A stretch of 64,000 bases of DNA from Emticicia sp. BO119 (GCF_013912375.1 NZ_JACETV010000001.1:310001-374000); one strand, 5' to 3'; positions 35,184 through 44,723 are shown, numbered from the stretch's first letter. Program-made: numbers and translations. Notes: generated by a model from the sequence alone, not told the origin.

Positions 35184-36245
35184 ATGGCAAATCCAATAAA
35201 GAAAAATGCTGTTATAATTTTGAAAGCCTTATTCGAAAATAACCCAAACCAAAATTTAATGTTTGATGGAAACGATATTTTTGAATTTACAAAGTTAGGC
35301 ATTCTTGATACTAACGATGCTGTAGATTTTTTAGATTCTCAAGGTTTATTGAATAGGCATAATTATTTAGGGACAGCACCTTATAATTTTGGGCATATAA
35401 GCTTGAATAGTCAAGGTAATTATGAATATCATGAATTAACTGATAATCAAAATAATGAAACTCAAATGAAAATATTTATTAGCCACAGTCATAATGATTT
35501 AGAAGTTGTAAAAGAACTAGTTGAACTTCTAAGAATTTCACTAAATCTAAAAACAATTGATATAAGGTGCACAAGTTTAGACGGATATAGACTTCCAGCT
35601 GGAATATCAACTGATACCCAGTTAAAAACCGAGATTCATGAATCAGAGGTATTAATTGGTGTTATTTCACCAGCAAGTATCAATTCCTATTATGTTTTAT
35701 TTGAATTAGGAGCTAGATGGGGTGCTAATAAACCACTAATACCATTAATAATAAACATTAAGGGAGCTGAATTGCTGACAGGACCCTTAAAAGGAATAAA
35801 TGCCTTAAATGCATTAGAAGAAGCTCAAGTTTTTCAATTGATAACTGACGTTTCAGATTATTTAAATATATCTTCTGAGAAGCCCTCATCGTATCAGCAT
35901 TTGGTGAAAAAACTATCTAATGTTTGTAATGGAACACAAGTTAAAATAGAGGCAGAAGATGATAGTAACTCCTTTGATGTTTCAGAATACGATGATGCCG
36001 ATAATATTATTAAAGAACATTGTAAATTAGAGTGGCCAAATGACTTTCATATGCAAGTTTCATGTATACAAGAACAGCAAAAAGCTGTAAGTATATTAAA
36101 ACAAGGTAAGCCTAAAGATATTTCTGAAAATGATTTTTTCATCATAAGAAAAAAAGCATCAGAGGAATGGCCGGATGATTTCCATATGAGAGTAGCTGTT
36201 GAAAAAGAACAGTTTGATGCTATTAGAAAATTAAAAAGACTATAA
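35184..36245 (+). CDS. TIR-domain protein with N-terminal helical domain and C-terminal repeats
   Basis: 353 residues. Residues ~1-85 look like a winged-helix-type domain. Residues ~95-235 are a TIR domain: MKIFISHSHND, then ESEVLIGVISPASI and FELGARWG, where Glu174 is at the place of the catalytic Glu of NAD-cleaving bacterial TIRs. The C-terminal part holds two copies of a ~22-residue motif (LEWPNDFHMQV-x-x and EEWPDDFHMRV) each followed by E-x-x-Q-x-x-AI/SIL. TIR proteins are frequent effectors of phage-defence systems that deplete NAD. No partner gene (sensor or cyclase) is next to it, so a single-gene system or a paired protein elsewhere is possible. Confidence 0.65.
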   Translation: MANPIKKNAVIILKALFENNPNQNLMFDGNDIFEFTKLGILDTNDAVDFLDSQGLLNRHNYLGTAPYNFGHISLNSQGNYEYHELTDNQNNETQMKIFISHSHNDLEVVKELVELLRISLNLKTIDIRCTSLDGYRLPAGISTDTQLKTEIHESEVLIGVISPASINSYYVLFELGARWGANKPLIPLIINIKGAELLTGPLKGINALNALEEAQVFQLITDVSDYLNISSEKPSSYQHLVKKLSNVCNGTQVKIEAEDDSNSFDVSEYDDADNIIKEHCKLEWPNDFHMQVSCIQEQQKAVSILKQGKPKDISENDFFIIRKKASEEWPDDFHMRVAVEKEQFDAIRKLKRL

Positions 36246-36490
36246 TTGAATTTTTCTAATAAATATTAGGCTTTAAACTCTTATACTATTGATGAGATGT
36301 GTTTTGACAATTAATTTTTCTATATATTTCAGATTATAAAGGCAAAAAATAAACGTCACTAATACCATAACTCCAGATATGTTATCAGTGAAGTGAAGGT
36401 GTATAAAATGTAAATTAACTTAGGTATTTATAGTTGCTTATTTAAAGACAATTTGTTATTGTAACAAGGGGATTTAAGAGTTACATATAG

Positions 36491-37600
36491 TTAATGGGAG
36501 TATTTATCTTTGCTATTTTCTTCCTCGAAAAACTTATCGAATTTGAGAACTTCGATTTTACTATATTTTGGAACTTTCATTCTAAAATATGAGATAGTAT
36601 CTTGTTTAGAACTATTACAATATTTGATTAGCGTATCGTTTTCAATTGCAACAAAAATGTACTGATCGTTGAAATAAAGTATATTAATATCTTGGTATTT
36701 ATTTTCAAAAATTTTATATATCTTTTCTTTATTTGCTAAAGATCCATCTGGAAGAAAATTTTTTTTGATTTCCTGAGTTTCTAAATAGAATGCAGTTAGT
36801 AAAATAAATATAAGAGAAAGAAACAATCCAATAAATAGGAGAGGCAGTAATACAGAAAATATTTTATCTTGATAATTACTTGATTGAAATTCCTTTAGAA
36901 GGCTCTTAAAGAACATTGTCTTATTAGGGAATTCGAGAAATATTAGTAGTGATAAGGTATAAATAAATAAAAATGAAAATAATGCCTCATAATTAAAATC
37001 AAAGAAATAAAGAATAATTGATTCAAATATGAGTAGAATCATAATTAGTGACAATTTTACTATATAAAAAGATTCTTTCGAAGAAATTCTTTTGATATTG
37101 AGGTCTTTAATACTTAGAATAAAGGGTTTATTGATAAAATAAACTTTAAAAATTATCTGGGGATTTTTTAGTACTTTCTTGTGCAGTTTTATTATAAATT
37201 TTCTTATTTTATTTTTGAAATAGTTCGAGTTCTTTATTTTGTTACTAAAATAGTAAAATGATCCAGCAGCTATAAATATTGGTAAAAATATTTCTTTAAT
37301 AAAAAGTATTGCAAAAATAATGCTATCTGAAAGTAATTGGGTAACCGAAAAAAAACGAATATACAAATAGTTCATCTTCCATAATTCAGATATTTGAAGA
37401 GCACCCCCCACAAATAAGAATATAAATGGTATAATTATTGAAATCGAAACAAGTACTTTTTCAATAATTTCCCAAATAGGTAATATATTTGCAGCCTTTT
37501 CTGCCACTTGGCTTTTCTGTATTATCAACTTACTACTTCTCTTTTTAGCCATGCCATCATTTTTCGTATTTACAGAATTATTTGCAATTTCTTGACTCAT
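36491..37600 (-). CDS. Polytopic membrane protein of unknown function, 369 aa
   Basis: About six spans, including ILVSISIIIPFIFLFVGGAL-type near residue 50, IIFAILFIKEIFLPIFIAAGS, IVKLSLIMILLIFESIIL, ALFSFLFIYTLSLLIFL and LLPLLFIGLFLSLIFILL. The C-terminal ~85 residues are soluble. No family recognised. Cytoplasmic N-terminus is basic and polar (NTKNDGMAKKRSSK). It stands next to the TIR gene on the opposite strand; no functional link is visible. A TATATTTG -7 box lies on the minus strand at 37623-37630. Confidence 0.5.
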   Translation of the reverse strand: MSQEIANNSVNTKNDGMAKKRSSKLIIQKSQVAEKAANILPIWEIIEKVLVSISIIIPFIFLFVGGALQISELWKMNYLYIRFFSVTQLLSDSIIFAILFIKEIFLPIFIAAGSFYYFSNKIKNSNYFKNKIRKFIIKLHKKVLKNPQIIFKVYFINKPFILSIKDLNIKRISSKESFYIVKLSLIMILLIFESIILYFFDFNYEALFSFLFIYTLSLLIFLEFPNKTMFFKSLLKEFQSSNYQDKIFSVLLPLLFIGLFLSLIFILLTAFYLETQEIKKNFLPDGSLANKEKIYKIFENKYQDINILYFNDQYIFVAIENDTLIKYCNSSKQDTISYFRMKVPKYSKIEVLKFDKFFEEENSKDKYSH

Positions 37601-37622
37601 AAAATTTCATTTTTAATGTACA

Positions 37623-37630
37623 CAAATATA
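37623..37630 (-). promoter_or_regulatory. Bacteroidota -7 promoter box for the polytopic membrane protein
   Basis: Reads TATATTTG on the minus strand, an exact TAnnTTTG box 22 bases before the ATG at 37600. Confidence 0.4.
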
Positions 37631-37800
37631 ATTTGCATTCAATATAGCTTAGGAAAAACAAAAACAGTGTGTTTTGAGTAACTCTACCTATATCGTGAAG
37701 ATATAAGAATGTGTATGCACTTAATTCAATTATTCGATTAAGTTCATGATAATTTTGATTTATAGGATGAAGAATTTAAGAAGTCTTCACACTTTTGTTT

Positions 37801-39426
37801 TTAGTAAGTCCACATATAAAGAAATTCCTGCCTACTATTCAAAGTAAATTGTCCTGAACCAAAAATATACACTTTCCCATTATATGAAATTGTTTTAAAC
37901 GCAGTTTCTACTGCACCTGTTCCGTAAGTAGTGTATCCTGAAAATAAATAGTTATTACTATTGAAATTATCTTCTTTGCCTATCTTAAAAAGGATTATGT
38001 CAGTACTGCCCTGGCTTTGTAATGGAATGCCCATAGTCATTGCAGTATTTTTATAATTGCCACTCGCAAATATGTCTGTATTGTTAGCAGTAATTGACGA
38101 AAAACTACTACTAAAAGATACTGTCTGTAAATAATTAATAAATAGAGGGGAATCTGAAAAATAAAAGCTACCCAAAAATGAGTTAAAATCTGTCGAATTT
38201 ATTAGTTTGTCGCCAAAATTTATTGAGCCTTTATAATTGCCACATATATAAAGCCTACCGTTAAAATATTTAATTTCATAAGGTATTATTTCATCATTAT
38301 TGGAAGTGCCAAAAATCCTATTACCTCCTGAAATTGATAAAGTTGAGTTAAATTTTATTATAAAAATATCTTTTCCCCCTGTTGATGTAAAAGTATATGC
38401 ACCTCCTGCAAAATTACCAATAAACGTACCCGTCAGGTAAAAATTTGAAGATTCATAAATTAAACTCTTAGGTAAGTCATCATTTGTACCTCCTATCTTT
38501 GTCCCACTTAATAGATTTCCATTTGTATCAAATTTTGTAATAAATATATCATATCCGCCACTGTTGAGTATACTTATCGGACTATTCCCTGTATTTATTA
38601 TTAAAGGATTGCTTTTAAACGCACCAGCAATTATAATATTACTATTCTCGTCCATTGAAATATTACATGAATATTCGTCTAAATTTCCACCAATATTTTT
38701 AATCCAACTAAGGGATTTTGAAGTGTCCATTTTAGCAATAAAAATATCTCTATCCCCATTTGAAATTATTGTGTTATTCTGCCATGAAATGCTTTTTGAA
38801 TAATTGCCAACTAAATATAATTTATCATTTTTAATAATTAAATCGGAAACCTCTGAATTAAAGCCATTATCAGGATAAGGCCCTGTAATTGGCAATCCTG
38901 TAACTGTAGTTGCCCATTTGAATACTCCAGATGAAGTGATTTTTAATATAATACCTGTGGCTAATGGATAAAGATTTGATGAGTAGTTAGAGCATACTGA
39001 AATAGGGCTGCTATAACAACCTGATATTCGGCCGGCTAGATAGAAATTGCCTATATTATCGACAGAAACAGCGTTAATTACAATAACTCCAGCTGTTTGT
39101 GGGCCTGTTTGGCTAGAACCAATAATTTTTGTAGATAGTTTTTGAGGTAACTGGAATGGAATAGAACCCATATCTGTTAAACAAATCCACATTGCCCCAT
39201 TATAAACTCGAATACATTTGCTATCAATATCGTAAACAAGTGAACCTGCTTTGGGTGTCTGAATTGCTAAAATTGATTGATTGGTTAATTTAGGTATTGT
39301 TAATACTTCACTATTAGTGTTATTTAATAATTCTGCTCCACCTGGAGTAATAGATGTTGATTGAGCAAAGCACAATTTTGTAATTAGCAAAATTAGGATC
39401 GAAAGGTAAATAGCAGTTTTTTTCAT
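37801..39426 (-). CDS. Secreted beta-propeller (SBBP-repeat) surface protein
   Basis: 541 residues with a signal peptide (MKKTAIYLSILILLITKLCFAQ read as K-rich start and span). The N-terminal region (TIPKLTNQSIL ... GSLVYDIDSKCIRVYNGAMW) is the head common to Bacteroidota surface proteins. The body repeats blocks like GTNDDLPKSLIYESSNFYLTG and GTSNNDEIIPYEIKYFNGR, i.e. G-x-x-x-D ... F/YLTG, the SBBP beta-propeller pattern. No T9SS sorting tail. A surface role is likely, the function unknown. The ~360 bases upstream (39,427-39,786) are AT-rich and hold no gene that I can support. Confidence 0.6.
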   Translation of the reverse strand: MKKTAIYLSILILLITKLCFAQSTSITPGGAELLNNTNSEVLTIPKLTNQSILAIQTPKAGSLVYDIDSKCIRVYNGAMWICLTDMGSIPFQLPQKLSTKIIGSSQTGPQTAGVIVINAVSVDNIGNFYLAGRISGCYSSPISVCSNYSSNLYPLATGIILKITSSGVFKWATTVTGLPITGPYPDNGFNSEVSDLIIKNDKLYLVGNYSKSISWQNNTIISNGDRDIFIAKMDTSKSLSWIKNIGGNLDEYSCNISMDENSNIIIAGAFKSNPLIINTGNSPISILNSGGYDIFITKFDTNGNLLSGTKIGGTNDDLPKSLIYESSNFYLTGTFIGNFAGGAYTFTSTGGKDIFIIKFNSTLSISGGNRIFGTSNNDEIIPYEIKYFNGRLYICGNYKGSINFGDKLINSTDFNSFLGSFYFSDSPLFINYLQTVSFSSSFSSITANNTDIFASGNYKNTAMTMGIPLQSQGSTDIILFKIGKEDNFNSNNYLFSGYTTYGTGAVETAFKTISYNGKVYIFGSGQFTLNSRQEFLYMWTY

Positions 39427-39786
39427 ATCACAGATGTTGTTTTATTAATGAATGTTCTAATATAGAAAATATCCATTAACTTTGATATATGAATTGTTAG
39501 AGAAAAGTAGAATAAGCCGAAAACGGATATTAAATAGAATATTTCTGCAAAATCAGAGAATTATACATTGGAATTAAGAAATATTGTCAAATAGAAATTA
39601 GAATTAAGCTTTAATGAATTATTAAAGCTAAAATTGAATTGTTTCTATAATGTAGAATCTAGGAATATTGAAGTGTGGATTGAGATTTCTATAATTCTGA
39701 AGTTTAGTCAACAGTTTTCGTATCACAACAGCAAATTTATTAATACAAGTGGTGTGGTTTACTAATAAACGACACAGGGTAAACGT

Positions 39787-41010
39787 TTACTCTCTGGCCA
39801 ACAAGTGAATAGATTCTTTGACCAATGTTTCCGGTTCAGTAACTAAATAGTGTATTTCCGACATGCGCATTGTTGTGTGACCTAAAATAGACTCTGAAAC
39901 AGTTTTTGGGTCTACACCATTGTTACGATAAAAAGAACTACCGGATTTTCTGATTTTTTTCAGGGTATAATCTTTGAAATTAATTATTCCGATTCTGCTA
40001 CATAGATTTTTATAAACTCTCCGAACTGTTTGGTCAGGATAGATTGGGAAAACCGGATAACGTTTTAATATATTATCCAGAATATCATTAATTAAGATAG
40101 TAACGACCATAGGGTCATCTTTTTTTCTTTCTTTATATCTGATTTTCTGGATTACCCTCTGATTATCTACTACCTTAATGTGTTCTGTCTGCGAAAAATC
40201 TAAGTAATCACAATGGTCAAAAGCTGTATAAAAAAGAAATGTTGTTATGTCAGCTACGTGTTGCTCAGTCATTGATAAGTTTTGTAATCTAAAAATTTCT
40301 AATTGCTGTGATTCTTTAATTATTACTTTCTTTGACCTTTGACCTTTGACTTTTGGCTTTACACCTTTTAAATGATTTTCTTTGATCTTTCTATTAATTA
40401 TCCCAAGTTGAAGACTGCTATTAATATAAGATAAATATCTTTTAGCCGTTCCTTGACTGCAAATGCTATCAGGTTTGCCTTTGGATAAATAGTCAAAGAA
40501 CTGGTAACCAAATACTGCGTCCACCATATATATGTCCATATCTCCAGCCTTGTAGTTTGTTTTAATAAAATTTTTTAAGTGGTCTTTGCAGTATTGATAT
40601 TTATCTAAGGTCTTTTGCTCAATTTCTCCAGTACTTCTTCTTTCCAGTTGCACTTGATAGAAATCCTCATAAAGCTCCAGTAAAGTCAATCGTTTCCTGT
40701 CCGGACGCCAGACTTTCAAAAACTCTGCTTTAAGGGTTCGGCAATTAATGATTAATTCCAAGCGGCTCATATATACAAATGTATTAGCCAGTTTAACCCT
40801 TATCTCATCCAGGATAGCATTGTTAGCTGCCGCTAAATCGGATTTGTTGGTAAATCTTTGTTTATCCTGATTCCAGTGAAGACCTGGTAGGACTTTTACC
40901 TGAGTAGAAAATTTCGGCGCATCTTCACCATAAATGGTGATATAACCTTGAAGCGTAGGAATTTTGTAGTTTTCAGTACGTAAACGGAAGTTAATGACTG
41001 GGACACTCAT
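39787..41010 (-). CDS. Tyrosine recombinase (Bacteroidota-type integrase)
   Basis: 407 residues: arm-type N-terminal DNA-binding domain (~1-100), SAM-like core-binding domain (~110-215) and catalytic domain. The nucleophile and nearby His are present (ILGHTTMRMSEIHY), as is an Arg in TLKKIRKSG; the first catalytic Arg is missing (YTAFDHCDYLDF where many recombinases have TGLR) and the usual H of H-x-x-R is Lys. Loss of Arg-I is known in IntDOT-type Bacteroidota integrases, so the enzyme may be active. It lies 195 bases from the 3' end of tRNA-Asn, which is the expected attachment site; it probably integrates and excises the element to the left. Confidence 0.85.
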   Translation of the reverse strand: MSVPVINFRLRTENYKIPTLQGYITIYGEDAPKFSTQVKVLPGLHWNQDKQRFTNKSDLAAANNAILDEIRVKLANTFVYMSRLELIINCRTLKAEFLKVWRPDRKRLTLLELYEDFYQVQLERRSTGEIEQKTLDKYQYCKDHLKNFIKTNYKAGDMDIYMVDAVFGYQFFDYLSKGKPDSICSQGTAKRYLSYINSSLQLGIINRKIKENHLKGVKPKVKGQRSKKVIIKESQQLEIFRLQNLSMTEQHVADITTFLFYTAFDHCDYLDFSQTEHIKVVDNQRVIQKIRYKERKKDDPMVVTILINDILDNILKRYPVFPIYPDQTVRRVYKNLCSRIGIINFKDYTLKKIRKSGSSFYRNNGVDPKTVSESILGHTTMRMSEIHYLVTEPETLVKESIHLLARE

Positions 41011-41142
41011 TTTTTTTCATATTATTTAACTGTTTTGGTGAAACAGAAAAATAGAGAGTTTTATGGGTTGCTGAAAATAAATTATGGGATGCAGTATGGA
41101 TTTTTATTATGCGGTCATTTTTGAGAAAAAATGGCATAAAAT

Positions 41143-41174
41143 AAAAAAAAGCAAGGTTTTTGCCTTGCTTTCAC
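41143..41174 (-). terminator. Rho-independent terminator of tRNA-Asn
   Basis: Read on the minus strand AAAGCAAGG pairs with CCTTGCTTT around CAAAAA and is followed by a T tract. It lies ~32 bases downstream of the tRNA 3' end, between the tRNA and the integrase gene. Whether it belongs to the host tRNA unit or to the element depends on where the crossover lies. Confidence 0.8.
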
Positions 41175-41205
41175 GTCAGAAATTGACTTAATCTTAATGA
41201 TATTG

Positions 41206-41279
41206 CTCCCGAAGCTGGGCTCGAACCAGCGACCCTCTGATTAACAGTCAGATGCTCTAACCGACTGAGCTATTCGGGA
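41206..41279 (-). tRNA. tRNA-Asn (anticodon GTT)
   Basis: The minus strand begins TCCCGAATAGCTCAGTCGG and ends TTCGGGAG. The acceptor stem TCCCGAA/TTCGGGA is perfect. The anticodon arm is TCTGA-CTGTTAA-TCAGA with GTT, and the T arm has GCTGG-TTCGAGC-CCAGC. CCA is not encoded. 74 bases. It marks the likely right boundary of the integrated element, whose integrase lies at its 3' side; a copy of its 3' part is not seen elsewhere in the window. Confidence 0.97.
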
Positions 41280-41456
41280 ATTTTTGCCGCGACTCCTTTG
41301 TCTGAAATCGTGGTGCAAAATTAGCCTTTTCCGTGATATGTGTCAAATAAAATTTAAAAAATATTTTAAGTTTTAATATTACTATACCACGATCTTTAAC
41401 TGAAAAGTCTTATTGTCAATACTTTAACCTTTAAGAAAACGGTAATATTTTTTTAC

Positions 41457-41807
41457 TTATAAGCCTACAAAAACTAAATTCCCCTCTACTTTTACCGGAT
41501 AAGTCATGATTTGGTAATCTTCGTCACCCATACACTTTCCTGTTTCTAACGAAAAAGTCTTTTTATGAAACGGACAGGCTACCTTTGGCTCACCTCCTTG
41601 TGTGCCTATCATGCCCCTTGACAAAACCATCTGTTGCTTATGCGGACAAAGATTCTGTGTCGCAAACCACTCGTTTCGTCTGGCAAAATTATAGATAGCT
41701 ATTTGTTCACCTTCTAATAATACACAGGCTCCTCCGTTTTCGGGTATATCTTCTATACGACAAACTTGTTTCCAACTGATTTTTATTGCTGTATCTGTAA
41801 GTACCAT
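41457..41807 (-). CDS. nirD: Nitrite reductase small subunit
   Basis: 116 residues, a Rieske-type [2Fe-2S] fold of the NirD type. The two ligand clusters NLCPHKQQM and KVACPFHKKTF are in place. NirD partners NirB in NADH-dependent reduction of nitrite to ammonium in the cytoplasm. It follows nirB by 30 bases on the same strand, so the two form an operon. Confidence 0.9.
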   Translation of the reverse strand: MVLTDTAIKISWKQVCRIEDIPENGGACVLLEGEQIAIYNFARRNEWFATQNLCPHKQQMVLSRGMIGTQGGEPKVACPFHKKTFSLETGKCMGDEDYQIMTYPVKVEGNLVFVGL

Positions 41808-41837
41808 GATTGTTTAGTTATTTGATGTTGATAAAGA

Positions 41838-44378
41838 TTATGCCTTTATTTTGTTCCAGTCAGTGGCCATTACCTGTTCTCTGAGCGGTTCATATTTTAC
41901 ATTCGGATCTTTTACCTCCGGCGCATTCACAAAATGCACAAATCGCTTACGGATTTCAGGCGTTTCAACAGCCTCTTTCCACTCGCATTGGTAGTTATTT
42001 ACCAACGTCTGCATTTCTTTTTCTAAATCATCACAAATCCCTAAACTATCGTCAATAATTACCGATTTCAGATAGGCAATTCCACCGTCCATTTTATTAA
42101 GCCATGTGGCCGTACGTGTCAATGGCTCAGCCGTTTTGATATAAAACATCAGAAAACGGTCAATCAATTTCAGACACATTTCACTGCTTAAATCAGTAGC
42201 CAATAACAAAGCGTGTTGTGGTTTGGAGCCACCATTGCCACATACATACAAATTCCAGCCTTTTTCGGTAGCGATTATGCCAAAATCTTTACTTTGACCT
42301 TCGGCACATTCACGAATACAACCAGAAACCGCAGATTTTAATTTATGCGGCGAGCGGAGCCCTTTATATCTGTTTTCCACCTCTATCGCAAAGCTCACCG
42401 AGTCCTGTACCCCAAAGCGGCACCAGGTGGTTCCTACACAACTTTTTACCGTTCTTAAAGATTTTCCATAGGCGTGCCCACTTTCAAAGCCAGCATCAAT
42501 CAGTTCTTCCCATATTTTTGGCAGATCCCCAACATGCGCACCAAACAAATCAATACGCTGACCACCCGTTATCTTGGTATATAGTCCATATTTTTGAGCT
42601 ACCTGTCCAATCACAATCAGTTTTTCAGGTGTTATTTCTCCACCAGGAATACGAGGTACGACCGAGTAAGTACCCCCTCGCTGAATATTTGCTAAAAATC
42701 TGTCGTTTGAATCCTGGGCAGTAGCATTGTCTTTTTGTAGAATCATTTCATTCCATAAACTGGCTAAGATAGAGGCAATGGCAGGTTTACAAACCTCACA
42801 GCCATCATCTTTACCAAATTTATCCAATACCTCATCGTAGGTCCTGAGGTTATTGATCTTTACCAGGTTGAATAATTCCTGGCGGGTATAGTCAAAATGC
42901 TCACATAGAATATTTCTGATATAAATACCCTGCTCCTTCATCTTGCCTTGTACCAGATCTTTTACCAGTGGCATACAACCTCCGCAACCTGTACCTGCTT
43001 TGGTACATTTTTTAATACCATCGGCGGTAGTGACCTTATTTTCAACAATTTCATGGCAGATACGGCCTTTAGAAACGGCTTCACAGGAGCAAATCAATGC
43101 TTCATCTGGTAAGGCCATTACACCCGCGCTACTATCGCTTTCTCCGCCTCTGCTACCAAGAATCAGGTCTTCAGGGTCTTTTGGTATGACAATATTATTG
43201 ATGGTAGTCTGCAATAGCATATTGTATTGCTCTGCATCGCCAATCAGAATACCACCAAGCAGACTTTTCCCATCAATAGAGATATTAATTCTTTTATAAA
43301 CACCTTTCGATTTGTTTTCGTAAACAATAGTCTGGCAATCAGGCTCCTGAATGAATGGATTGCCAAAACTGGCTACATCAACCCCGATGAGTTTTAGTTT
43401 GGTTGACATATCAAAAGCAACAAACGATTTACCATCCGAACCAGCAACTTTACTGAGATTAGTTGCCACTACATCAGCCATATCATAACCCGGAGCAACC
43501 AGTCCATATATCATATGGTTGTGCAAAGCGCATTCACCAATAGCAAAGATATTGGTATCTGAGGTTTGCAGATAATTATTTACCACAATTCCACCACGGC
43601 TACCTACCTCCAGACCTGCCAGTTTCGCTACTTCGTCTCTGGGCTTGATACCTGCCGAAATCACAAGCATATCAACCTCCAGTTTTGAACCATCGGCAAA
43701 GGTCATGCCCCTGATGGTGTCATTCCCAATAATTTCTTGTGTATTCTTTGATAGATGGATTTTTAGTCCTAATGCCTCCAATTTGGTTTTGAGCATCTCT
43801 GACCCAGCCTGGTCAATCTGCCGAGGCATGAGTTTTGGAGCAAATTCAATCACATGAATTTCTTCCAGACCTAAATCTATCAAAGCCTTTCCTGCTTCCA
43901 AACCTAACAAGCCCCCTCCAATTACCGCACCCTTTCTGGCTTTTTTAGCATGACTTTGCATCATTTCCAGATCTTCGATGGTACGATAAACAAAAACACC
44001 TTCTTTCTCAATACCTGGAATCGACGGCACGAAAGGAGCAGACCCTGTTGCCAATATCAGGTAATCGTAAGGTACTGAGAGTCCATGATGTGATAAGACG
44101 GTTTTGTTTTCTCTATCAATATGAGTGATAGGGTCGGAGAGGTGAATCTGAATGTTGTTGTCGAAATACCAGTCTAAAGGAGCGAGTGTGAGGTCTTCGG
44201 CAGTTTTGCCTGCAAAATATTCACTCAGATGTACACGGTCGTAAGCAGGTCGCGGCTCTTCACCAAATACGGTGATATAAAAGAAATCAGGCGCTTTGGC
44301 TATGAGTTTTTCGCAAAACTTATAGCCCACCATACCGTTGCCCACCACAACGACACGGCGTTTAGTTCCGTTTGTCAT
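41838..44378 (-). CDS. nirB: Nitrite reductase large subunit
   Basis: 846 residues, full family length. An FAD/NADH oxidoreductase part (RVVVVGNGMVGYKF, later GAVIGGGLLGLEAG) is followed by the BFD-like [2Fe-2S] domain (ICSCEAVSKG ... AGTGCGGCMPLV) and the siroheme/[4Fe-4S] reductase half (KSCVGTTWCRFG ... SGCIRECAEGQ), whose cysteines are intact. It reduces nitrite to ammonium with NADH. Operon with nirD. The 346-base upstream region carries a palindromic operator at 44469-44484, a hairpin with a G5 loop and a conserved leader box, all shared with the nitrate operon at 49 kb. Confidence 0.95.
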   Translation of the reverse strand: MTNGTKRRVVVVGNGMVGYKFCEKLIAKAPDFFYITVFGEEPRPAYDRVHLSEYFAGKTAEDLTLAPLDWYFDNNIQIHLSDPITHIDRENKTVLSHHGLSVPYDYLILATGSAPFVPSIPGIEKEGVFVYRTIEDLEMMQSHAKKARKGAVIGGGLLGLEAGKALIDLGLEEIHVIEFAPKLMPRQIDQAGSEMLKTKLEALGLKIHLSKNTQEIIGNDTIRGMTFADGSKLEVDMLVISAGIKPRDEVAKLAGLEVGSRGGIVVNNYLQTSDTNIFAIGECALHNHMIYGLVAPGYDMADVVATNLSKVAGSDGKSFVAFDMSTKLKLIGVDVASFGNPFIQEPDCQTIVYENKSKGVYKRINISIDGKSLLGGILIGDAEQYNMLLQTTINNIVIPKDPEDLILGSRGGESDSSAGVMALPDEALICSCEAVSKGRICHEIVENKVTTADGIKKCTKAGTGCGGCMPLVKDLVQGKMKEQGIYIRNILCEHFDYTRQELFNLVKINNLRTYDEVLDKFGKDDGCEVCKPAIASILASLWNEMILQKDNATAQDSNDRFLANIQRGGTYSVVPRIPGGEITPEKLIVIGQVAQKYGLYTKITGGQRIDLFGAHVGDLPKIWEELIDAGFESGHAYGKSLRTVKSCVGTTWCRFGVQDSVSFAIEVENRYKGLRSPHKLKSAVSGCIRECAEGQSKDFGIIATEKGWNLYVCGNGGSKPQHALLLATDLSSEMCLKLIDRFLMFYIKTAEPLTRTATWLNKMDGGIAYLKSVIIDDSLGICDDLEKEMQTLVNNYQCEWKEAVETPEIRKRFVHFVNAPEVKDPNVKYEPLREQVMATDWNKIKA

Positions 44379-44390
44379 TTTGAATTATGT

Positions 44391-44406
44391 TTACCTACGT
44401 TTGCCC
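44391..44406 (-). promoter_or_regulatory. Conserved leader box before nirB
   Basis: On the minus strand GGGCAAACGTAGGTAA lies 13 bases before the nirB ATG. Nearly the same box occurs twice in the leader of the porin-narK-nasA operon (48889-48899 and 49012-49025). It directly follows a hairpin, as in the other leader. Confidence 0.55.
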
Positions 44407-44447
44407 ATTTTTAGTCCGAAATTTCCCCCAAGTCAGTCTAAAAACGG
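44405..44447 (-). promoter_or_regulatory. Leader hairpin with G5 loop before nirB
   Basis: Minus-strand arms CCGTTTTTAGACTG and CGGACTAAAAATGG pair over 14 positions with one mismatch and two wobbles; the 15-base loop contains TTGGGGGAA. The tract of five G in a hairpin loop is the feature shared with the leader at 48.8-49.0 kb. Confidence 0.55.
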
Positions 44448-44468
44448 TGATAATTGATTAATAGAAAA

Positions 44469-44484
44469 TAAGTATAAATACTTA
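44469..44484. promoter_or_regulatory. Palindromic operator TAAGTA-N4-TACTTA upstream of nirB
   Basis: A perfect inverted repeat (TAAGTA TAAA TACTTA); the symmetry in fact extends two to three bases further on each side. The same 6-4-6 palindrome occurs at 47336 and 48795, i.e. next to the other nitrate genes. The arm contains TACTTAT, which fits the NarL heptamer TACYNMT, but the two heptamers point outwards; the N4 spacing also recalls CRP/FNR-type sites. Confidence 0.6.
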
Positions 44485-44723
44485 TTTCTACTCAAATATA
44501 CTTATGTAATTTTAATATGCAAATTTTTATTTGGCAAAATTCGTAATTTTTCCGTTTATGTTTTGATAATTGTATTTAATACAGAATAAATAGGAATAAA
44601 TGTGCTGAAAATAGGAGCTTTATAGTTGAATTTAAAATTAATTTAAATCATTGGTTATTGATAAACATATTAATTTCTTTAGATACTAAAATACATACTA
44701 TTATTTCAACTTGAGATTAATCA

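Noticed and set aside
39787-41010. Integrase judged inactive because of the missing catalytic Arg
   Set aside because: IntDOT-type Bacteroidota integrases lack Arg-I and are active, so loss of function cannot be concluded.
1-41205. Integrative conjugative element as the main interpretation
   Set aside because: No relaxase, coupling protein or tra gene is in the window, whereas a lysis cassette and spike-like proteins are; an ICE part left of the window cannot be fully excluded.
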